NCBI GenBank assembly: GCA_964460605.1
Contig: CAYWPT010000016.1
Span: 1 to 18,663, forward strand
Direction of reading: 5' to 3'
Source of the DNA: CAYFJV01 sp964460605
GTDB taxonomy: Archaea; Nanobdellota; Nanobdellia; Woesearchaeales; GW2011-AR9
Length of the DNA: 18,663 nt
The position numbers and the translations under genes are program-made. Positions 12,478 to 18,663 of this stretch are shown piece by piece. The notes under the pieces were generated by a model. That model had not been told where the DNA came from, made no database searches, and worked only from the letters and a program-made list of their open reading frames with translations. Each line of letters opens with the position of its first letter. Within the stretch, counting starts at the first letter, position 1.

Positions 12478-15047
12478 TGTTTTTCACCTACTACAACTCG
12501 AATAATTCCTTTTACATCAATTTCTCCGTTTTTAGTTTTTGATACATCTAAACCATCTTCACCATATGAGAATTGTACAATCTTACTTGATGCGTCTCGT
12601 ACAGTTCCATCGTATTCTGCTTTAAGATCTTGCATTGCGTTGGATAATCTTCTATACAAGTACCCTGATTTAGGTGTACGTAAAGCTGTATCCATCAGTG
12701 CATCTCTTCCAGTCATTGCTCCAAAGAAAAATTCACTTGGAGTTAAACCACTCTTAAAGTTATTCTTAATGAAACCACGTGCAGCAGGTTCAATTGATCC
12801 TTCTTTAAAGTAAGTTAAAGTTCTGTTTTTGAAACCTTTCTCAATACGTTTACCACGTAAAGCTTGCTGACCAACAACCGCAGTCATCTGTGCAATGTTT
12901 AATACATTACCTCTAGCTCCTGAACGTGCCATCACTAAAGCCGCGTTTTCTCGGATTTGGTGCATTGCTGCTTCCCCCCCTTTGTTACGCGCTTTGTTTA
13001 AAGCTTCTAAAAGACGTAGTTCTAAAGTTTCTTCAACAGTTCTACCTGGAAGTGCTTCTAATTCTCCTGCGTAGAATTCGTCTACTAATTCAGCTGCTCT
13101 TTTTACAGATTCATTAATAATTTGGTTTACTTGTTCTTGAGTTTCTTTCATTAAATCAAGGTCACCAATACCAATACTAAATCCCCTACGTAATAATACA
13201 GCAATACCTAATTTTGAAATTCTTCCTAAGAACTCAGCAGTAAATTCTGGTCCGTAGTCAGCGTAGATATTTCTAAGCATAAGTCCGCTACCATCACCTA
13301 GGTTAGCTTTATCCATTAATCCAGATTTTAACCAACCGCCAATGATTTTTACTTCATTTCTACTCTTGTCTTTACCATAGAAAGTAAAATCTGCAGGCAA
13401 GAGCATTGAGAATACTTCTTTACCATCAATTTTTGCTTTGTTAGGTAATCGGCTAAAGTCATTTAATCCACATGTATAGAGTAAATCAATTGCTTCTTCA
13501 CGAGTTAAAACTAATTCTTTGGTTAACAAGTAGTTACCGGTAATTGCGTCGTGAATACAACCTACAACACTTAATCCATCTCTTGGACTGATAAGTTGAG
13601 TTTGTACAAGCATTAATACTTCTGCTTCAGCTCTTGCTTCTTCTGTTTGTGGAATGTGTAAGTTCATCTCATCCCCATCGAAATCCGCGTTATACGGGTT
13701 ACAAACACTTGGGTTTAATCTGAATGTTTTACCTGGAAGTACTCTTACTTTATGACACATCATAGACATTCTGTGTAATGAAGGTTGCCTGTTGAATAGT
13801 GCAACATCACCATTGATTAAATGTCTCTCTACAATGTAACCTACTTCTAATTCTTCTAGAATCTCTTCCATAGTCTCAGAGGTTAAGGTTTTACGTCTTC
13901 CATCTGGTTTGATAATATAATTAGCTCCTGGATACTTACTTGGACCATTTTTCACATAAGTGATTAAATGTTCTTTGTTCCATTCAGTAACTCTTTCTGG
14001 CACAGTCAAATGCATAGCCATCTTCATTGGAACTCCAACCTCATTTAAACTAATTAATGGGTCTGGACTAATTACTGTACGTGCTGAAAAGTCAGTACGT
14101 TTACCAGCTAAGTTATGCCTAATACGTCCTTCTTTACTTTTAATTCTCGATGTTAAAGTTTTCAATATCTGTCCTCCTCTGTGACGAGCTGGAGGTAATT
14201 GAGCTACACCATTATCAAAGTAAGTTGTTACGTGATATTGTAATAAGTCCCATAAATCTTCAATAATAATTTCAGGTGCACCAGCGTTAATGTTTTCGAA
14301 TAACCTTTGATTAATTCTTACTACATCACCTAGCTTGTGAGTTAAATCATCTTCGCTACGTTCTCCACTTTGTAGGGTAATACTTGGTCTCATGGTTACA
14401 GGTGGGATTTGTAATACAGTTACTACTAACCATTCTGGTCTCATAACACCAGGGGTAAATCCAAATAAAGGTAAATCTTCATCTGCGATTCTTTCTAACC
14501 TTGCCCTTACTTCAATAGAACTTAATCTTTGATCATCTTCATAAAATGAATATGGTTTGTCAATTTTTACAGAACCTTGTTTCGTTTGACAGTGCGGACA
14601 TTTTCCTTTATCTTTATACTTTTTAACGTATTCGCGCACAGCCCTTCTTTGTGCTTCTGGTCCACGTTCTGCACCAACTTCTTCTAAGTGATTTAAAGCC
14701 TTTTTGATTTTTTCTTCAGGGATTAATACTTTACCACATGATTTACAACATGACCTAAGCACATCGTATACCTGTTTTACAAAGCTAATATGAATTACAG
14801 GACGAGCTAACTCTATGTGACCAAAGTGTCCAAGACATTCTTTTAATTTTCCACCACAAGTTTTACAACGTAGTCCTGGATCAATTACTCCTAAACGAAT
14901 ATCCATAAGACCACCATCTACTGGGTAACCCTCCCTATCGTATAATTCAGGAGTTACAACCTTAGCTGCAGACAGATCTAATACTTGCTTTGGAGACATC
15001 ACTGCAAAGGAAAAGTATTCAATTTTTTTGTGTACTGATTGATCCAT
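12474..15047 (-). CDS. rpoA1: DNA-directed RNA polymerase subunit A' (Rpo1N)
   Basis: 857 residues, normal for archaeal A'. Two zinc sites are intact: C61-x2-C64-x6-C71 with H74 or H77, and C101-x2-C104 with C150-x2-C153. RRKTLTSETM is followed by the catalytic loop NADFDGDEMN (453-462), whose Asp455, Asp457 and Asp459 hold the active-site Mg ion. RTPKSGYLYRRL lies in the bridge-helix region. The ATG at 15047 has GAGGAT as ribosome binding site, 15 nt after the rpoB1 stop. Its first 12 bases, ATGGATCAATCA, equal those of rpoB2. This is the catalytic core of the archaeal polymerase. Confidence 0.98.
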   Translation of the reverse strand: MDQSVHKKIEYFSFAVMSPKQVLDLSAAKVVTPELYDREGYPVDGGLMDIRLGVIDPGLRCKTCGGKLKECLGHFGHIELARPVIHISFVKQVYDVLRSCCKSCGKVLIPEEKIKKALNHLEEVGAERGPEAQRRAVREYVKKYKDKGKCPHCQTKQGSVKIDKPYSFYEDDQRLSSIEVRARLERIADEDLPLFGFTPGVMRPEWLVVTVLQIPPVTMRPSITLQSGERSEDDLTHKLGDVVRINQRLFENINAGAPEIIIEDLWDLLQYHVTTYFDNGVAQLPPARHRGGQILKTLTSRIKSKEGRIRHNLAGKRTDFSARTVISPDPLISLNEVGVPMKMAMHLTVPERVTEWNKEHLITYVKNGPSKYPGANYIIKPDGRRKTLTSETMEEILEELEVGYIVERHLINGDVALFNRQPSLHRMSMMCHKVRVLPGKTFRLNPSVCNPYNADFDGDEMNLHIPQTEEARAEAEVLMLVQTQLISPRDGLSVVGCIHDAITGNYLLTKELVLTREEAIDLLYTCGLNDFSRLPNKAKIDGKEVFSMLLPADFTFYGKDKSRNEVKIIGGWLKSGLMDKANLGDGSGLMLRNIYADYGPEFTAEFLGRISKLGIAVLLRRGFSIGIGDLDLMKETQEQVNQIINESVKRAAELVDEFYAGELEALPGRTVEETLELRLLEALNKARNKGGEAAMHQIRENAALVMARSGARGNVLNIAQMTAVVGQQALRGKRIEKGFKNRTLTYFKEGSIEPAARGFIKNNFKSGLTPSEFFFGAMTGRDALMDTALRTPKSGYLYRRLSNAMQDLKAEYDGTVRDASSKIVQFSYGEDGLDVSKTKNGEIDVKGIIRVVVGEKQ

Positions 15048-15062
15048 TTTTTATCCTCGTAA

Positions 15063-16868
15063 TTAGTATTTGTTCTTTAAATTCATCTTAGCATACATAC
15101 CTAAACTTCTCATTTCATCAAGAAGTAATTTGAAAGCATAACTCATTTCAATATTTGATATGTCGCCTGCATCCCCGTAAAGATGTGACATTTGGGCCCC
15201 ATTACGTTTGTAATCATAATAACCGATTAAACCAGTTTGTTCACAAACAGGAACTACCACTCTATCTGAGTTGAATCTTTCTTTTAATAGTAAAGACGCA
15301 CCATGTGCTACAAAAGTATCCTTCTCCATCTCTCCTAACCGTAGACCACCCTCTTTAGCTTTCCCTTCAGTTGGTTGTCTTGTTAGCAATTGGATTGGCC
15401 CTCTTGCACGTGATTGCATTTTGTTAGCTACCATGTGTCTTAACCTTAAGTAATACATATTACCTACATAGATTCTTGCAATCATTTGTTTACCAGTAAT
15501 ACCATCATAAAACACTTCAGTCCCGTCTTCTTTGAAACCTAAATTCGATAATTGGCTACGAATATCTTCTTCTTTTTCAGAATCGAATAATGTTGAGTCA
15601 ACATATCTTCCAGCCAATGCCCCTACTTTAGCACCAACTAATTCTAATAAGTGAGATACAGTCATCCTTGAACTTACCCCGTGCGGAGTAAAGATTAAGT
15701 CAGGAGTGATACCTGATTGTGAGAATGGTAAATCTGTTGATGGAATTAAAATTCCAGTTACCCCCTTCTGACCGTGACGTGACGTAAACTTATCACCAAT
15801 CTCAGGAATTCTTTGGCTTCTCAGTCTTACCTGGATTAATTTGTTTCCTTCTTCGTTTTCTGTAAGCAGTACAAAATCAGCAGTACCATTTTCTCCATGT
15901 TTTAATGACACTGAACTTTCCCTTCTTGTTGCAACAGCTAAATTGTATTCATCCAAACTGTTCAAGAACCGGGGAGGTGAAGTTTTACCAATTACAACAT
16001 CCCCCTCATTAACAGGGGCTTCCAAATGGATGATTCCATCGCCTTCTAAAGCACGATATTTCTTTTCAGTCCTATATCCTTTTGTTTCTTTATCAGGGAT
16101 CCCTAATTCATCTGTTAAACCTCCAGAGTATCTTAAAATCTCCGAGGTTACAGGTCTGAAATAAGTTGACCTTGCAAGTCCTCTTTGTACAGAGGATTTG
16201 TTTAGAATAACTCCATCCTCCATGTTATATCCTTTATAGGACATAATTGCAACAACCATGTTCTGCCCAGCAGGATGTTCTGCATAGTTACTTACATCAT
16301 GAATTTTGGTTCTTACTACTGGATATTGTGGATAATGTAAAATGTTTGTATCCATATCCATTCTAATGTGATAATTAGCTGCATAAAAACCAATTGCTTG
16401 TTTTTGGTTCTTACTACCAATAATTAAACGAGCTGATTGGTTATAGTTTCCGAAAGGTACAAGAGAAGTTGTTACACCACAGATACTTCCCTTTGTAATC
16501 TCTAAATGTGTGTGCTCTGGAGTTAATGATTCTTCTTCGTAAGCTACAAATAAGTTTTCTTCTTCAGCTGCATCAACGTATTCAATCACTCCTTGTCTTA
16601 CAAGGTCTTGCCATGAGATTTCATTAGCTTCTAATTGTTCTAAATGCTTTTTTGTAAGAAGTGATTTTCCTTCACGTACAATAATTAAAGGCCTTTGTGC
16701 CCTACCTTCTTGCGCATAAATTCTTACTTCGTTGAATTTTTTGTCATGATATACACTTGCTTGTTCAGCAATACTACCGTTTCTTCTCTGATCTCTAAAA
16801 TCATCTACAAAGGATGCAGCATCGTCAACAGTTCCTAAAAATTTTCCATCTAAATATACTTCTGCCAT
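15063..16868 (-). CDS. rpoB1: DNA-directed RNA polymerase subunit B' (Rpo2C)
   Basis: 601 residues, the C-terminal half of the beta-like subunit in the split form found in methanogens and many DPANN archaea. Motifs are YNMEDGVILNKSS (214-226), IGDKFTSRHGQKGV (357-370), LRHMVANKMQSRARGP (476-491) and RQPTEGKAKEGGLRLGEME (497-515), which line the catalytic and hybrid-binding channel. The C-terminal clamp region VCEQTGLIGYYDYKR...SHLYGD (541-566) aligns with the zinc-binding segment of other archaeal B' subunits, but only Cys542 remains; the other ligand positions are Thr545, Ser561 and Tyr564. The ATG comes one base after the rpoB2 stop, so the two halves are coupled. Confidence 0.97.
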   Translation of the reverse strand: MAEVYLDGKFLGTVDDAASFVDDFRDQRRNGSIAEQASVYHDKKFNEVRIYAQEGRAQRPLIIVREGKSLLTKKHLEQLEANEISWQDLVRQGVIEYVDAAEEENLFVAYEEESLTPEHTHLEITKGSICGVTTSLVPFGNYNQSARLIIGSKNQKQAIGFYAANYHIRMDMDTNILHYPQYPVVRTKIHDVSNYAEHPAGQNMVVAIMSYKGYNMEDGVILNKSSVQRGLARSTYFRPVTSEILRYSGGLTDELGIPDKETKGYRTEKKYRALEGDGIIHLEAPVNEGDVVIGKTSPPRFLNSLDEYNLAVATRRESSVSLKHGENGTADFVLLTENEEGNKLIQVRLRSQRIPEIGDKFTSRHGQKGVTGILIPSTDLPFSQSGITPDLIFTPHGVSSRMTVSHLLELVGAKVGALAGRYVDSTLFDSEKEEDIRSQLSNLGFKEDGTEVFYDGITGKQMIARIYVGNMYYLRLRHMVANKMQSRARGPIQLLTRQPTEGKAKEGGLRLGEMEKDTFVAHGASLLLKERFNSDRVVVPVCEQTGLIGYYDYKRNGAQMSHLYGDAGDISNIEMSYAFKLLLDEMRSLGMYAKMNLKNKY

Positions 16869-16869
16869 T

Positions 16870-18348
16870 TTAGTTGTTTGATAACTTCACCCCTAATTCT
16901 TCGACTTTGCTTACCAATTCTTTTTCTTCAATACGTTGAGAAATTGAACAAAGCATCGCCATGTTTTTTCTTAATCCAATATTGGTACCTTCTGGGGTTT
17001 CAATAGGACATAATCTTCCAATGTGAGTACAATGTAATTCACGTGCCTGGAAATTTTCTTGACTACTTGACAAAGGAGAGTTTACTTTTTGTAAGTGAGA
17101 TAACATTGCTAAAAAATTAGCCCTGTCCATTCTCTGTGCAACCCCTTGTCTACCACCAACCCATTCACCAGTTGCCATACTAGAATAAATTCTTGATGTC
17201 AATAGTTTGTCACGAATAATTACTTTTATACTTGGTAACTTACCACGTTTAATTATACGTTGGAAGTTGTAAATAATATCACTCGTAAGTACTTTGAAGT
17301 TTACTCTGAATAAGTCTAAGAGTAAATCTCCACTTAATCTTAGTCTTTTATTCATGTAATGGTCTTTATCATCTAATCCACGTTCGTTACGAGCAACTTG
17401 TACAAATCTCTTTAACATTTTACACAGGTTCTTTGCTTTTTCATCACGAGCAGATTTATCCATACCAATGTGAGGTAATAAGAATCTGTCAATCATGTCT
17501 CTTGTACGTTCAACCCTGATTTCTTTATTTTGTGTAATCCCACTTTTTCTTGCAATATAATCAATTGCGTCTTCTTGGGTTTTAATATCAACAAACTCAA
17601 ATAAGTTTACAAGAACTTCATCATAGATTTTCTCACCAGAAATTGCTTTCATAATGTCTTCATCTTTTAACATTCCTAACGCTTTAAGCACAACAATGAT
17701 TGGAACTGATTTGATTCTTGTAAAAGACATGTAAAAGAAACCATCTTTCTTTAATTCAAATTCATGAGGGATCTTGTAAGATCCCGCAGCTGAGAATAAT
17801 CTCCCAATTAATGCCCCGGTTGATTTTCTTTCAATTAAGAAATTGTTAGCTGCTAAATCTTCAATGGTCACTAATACTTTCTCAGTACCGTTAACAACAA
17901 AGTACCCTCCTGGATCAGTTGGGTCTTCACCTTGTTTCATTAACTCTTCACGAGATAAAGCATGTAAGTTACAAAACTTACTTCTTAGCATAATAGGTAA
18001 TTTTCCTATTTCGGCTACAAAGTTTTCTCTTTGTACTTCATTAATGTAAGAGCTCACTTCTAAAAAGATAGGAGCTGCATAAGAGATTTTTCTTAATCTT
18101 GCTTCTGCAGGGAAGATTGGACGTTTACTACCGTCTGCTTCAACAACTTGAGGTTTCCCAACAGAAATTTTCCCAAACCTAATCTTAAAAGATTCAATGT
18201 TATGAGGGATGATACTTGGTTCTACCTCTTTATTTTCTGTGATAACTTCGCTTAATCCGTGCTCAATGAAATTATTGAATGACTGAATATTGCTCTCGAC
18301 AAATTTCTTGTCTTCAAAGTACTTTTCTACTAATATTGATTGATCCAT
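16870..18348 (-). CDS. rpoB2: DNA-directed RNA polymerase subunit B'' (Rpo2N)
   Basis: 492 residues, the N-terminal half of the split beta-like subunit (protrusion, lobe and fork). GGYFVVNGTEKVLVTIEDL is in the N-terminal part; VGGRQGVAQRMDRANFLAML and ARELHCTHIGRLCPIETPEG, with NIGLRKNMAM after it, form the fork and downstream region. It ends at GVKLSNN, the usual split point. The ATG at 18348 has GGGG about 8 nt upstream. The short gap after rpo5 contains a weak dyad (ATAAT-4 nt-ATTAT, 18373-18386) overlapping the rpo5 stop codon. It is translated just before rpoB1, with which it assembles. Confidence 0.97.
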   Translation of the reverse strand: MDQSILVEKYFEDKKFVESNIQSFNNFIEHGLSEVITENKEVEPSIIPHNIESFKIRFGKISVGKPQVVEADGSKRPIFPAEARLRKISYAAPIFLEVSSYINEVQRENFVAEIGKLPIMLRSKFCNLHALSREELMKQGEDPTDPGGYFVVNGTEKVLVTIEDLAANNFLIERKSTGALIGRLFSAAGSYKIPHEFELKKDGFFYMSFTRIKSVPIIVVLKALGMLKDEDIMKAISGEKIYDEVLVNLFEFVDIKTQEDAIDYIARKSGITQNKEIRVERTRDMIDRFLLPHIGMDKSARDEKAKNLCKMLKRFVQVARNERGLDDKDHYMNKRLRLSGDLLLDLFRVNFKVLTSDIIYNFQRIIKRGKLPSIKVIIRDKLLTSRIYSSMATGEWVGGRQGVAQRMDRANFLAMLSHLQKVNSPLSSSQENFQARELHCTHIGRLCPIETPEGTNIGLRKNMAMLCSISQRIEEKELVSKVEELGVKLSNN

Positions 18349-18382
18349 GTTGAAACCCCACTAATGGTTAATATAATGATGA

Positions 18383-18616
18383 TTATCTCTGTACTACTAC
18401 ACGATAATATACTGCTTTTCCTGCGCTTCTACTCTCTCTTGATACTTCTACAACATCTCCTGGTTTTGCATCTAACTCTGCAATTGCAGGATCATCGGCA
18501 AATATTTTAGGTAAACTTCGTGCAGAAACTTTGTATTGTTCAAGAACTTTTTTCTTGTCCTCTTTAGAGAGAAGTTTTTGTTTTGGAACTAAATTATGCT
18601 CGTTAATATTTGTCAT
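18383..18616 (-). CDS. rpoH: DNA-directed RNA polymerase subunit H (Rpo5)
   Basis: 77 residues, the compact archaeal homologue of the C-terminal assembly domain of eukaryotic Rpb5. Visible are HNLVPKQKLLS (7-17), LPKIFADDPAIAEL (35-48), KPGDVVEVSRESRSAGKAVYYRVV (51-74), all family signatures. It forms part of the jaw that grips downstream DNA. The ATG at 18616 has AAGGGGA about 10 nt upstream. It is the first protein gene of the polymerase cluster and begins only 27 nt after the 3' end of a tRNA gene, so no separate promoter of normal size fits between them. Confidence 0.95.
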   Translation of the reverse strand: MTNINEHNLVPKQKLLSKEDKKKVLEQYKVSARSLPKIFADDPAIAELDAKPGDVVEVSRESRSAGKAVYYRVVVQR

Positions 18617-18643
18617 TCTTTGTTTTCCCCTTGATTAAAAATG

Positions 18644-18663
18644 CGGGCCGGACGAGATTTGAA
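18644..18663 (-). tRNA. 3' end of a tRNA (T-loop, T-stem 3' strand, acceptor 3' strand), partial
   Basis: Minus strand from the right edge reads the T-loop TTCAAAT, T-stem strand CTCGT, acceptor strand CCGGCCC and a G discriminator, then CATTTTTAA. This fits positions 54-73 of a tRNA exactly; CCA is not encoded, as is common in archaea, and a T run follows that could terminate it. It is much richer in G+C than its surroundings. The acceptor (5' strand GGGCCGG expected) and G73 would suit tRNA-Lys, but the anticodon is outside the window, so identity is open. Confidence 0.75.

Overview
The window looks like an A+T-rich archaeal chromosome, and probably a DPANN lineage such as Woesearchaeota or Pacearchaeota. 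The evidence for Archaea is direct: RNA polymerase subunits split as rpoB2/rpoB1 and rpoA1/rpoA2, an Rpo5 (RpoH) subunit, L30e, the short KH-only NusA, archaeal S12 and S7, Kae1, and TATA boxes about 26 nt upstream of leaderless starts. The DPANN assignment is inference. It rests on small proteins, tight packing, a bacterial-type GyrB, and lysine-rich single-pass surface proteins with low-complexity tails.

Layout. Positions 1-454 (-) hold the N-terminal part of a surface beta-helix protein that runs off the left edge. A divergent promoter region (455-621) leads to a rightward block: a six-hairpin glycosidase-like protein, a GT2 glycosyltransferase, cytidylate kinase, a long FKBP-type prolyl isomerase and FtsZ (622-5063). 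All later genes are on the minus strand. In transcription order from the right edge they are: a tRNA 3' end, rpo5, rpoB2, rpoB1, rpoA1, rpoA2, rpl30e, nusA, rps12, rps7 (the RNA polymerase/ribosomal-protein cluster), then a terminator hairpin. Next come a small membrane-anchored protein with paired CX3C motifs and an acidic tail, kae1, gyrB, an unrecognised 62-residue ORF, and a PUA-domain protein that converges on ftsZ.

How the genes work together. The right two-thirds is information processing: most of the catalytic RNA polymerase, elongation factor NusA, the 30S decoding-centre proteins S12 and S7, L30e, the catalytic subunit for the tRNA t6A modification, and DNA supercoiling by gyrase B. 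The left third combines cell division (FtsZ), folding (FKBP), nucleotide supply (CMP kinase) and probable surface carbohydrate metabolism.

Most of the window is ordinary core genome. The observations most worth following up are: (1) a near-identical dyad/hairpin (8-bp arms, 7-nt loop) in the leaders of both rpl30e and rps12, at matching distance from the ribosome binding site; (2) loss of three of the four expected zinc ligands at the C-terminus of RpoB1; (3) a sharp change of base composition and leucine codon use inside ftsZ; (4) a short [L]-[TA]-G-[AQ]-[IA] motif after the membrane anchor of both exported proteins; (5) an orphan 62-residue ORF packed between gyrB and the PUA gene. No CRISPR array, insertion sequence or convincing new defence system was seen.
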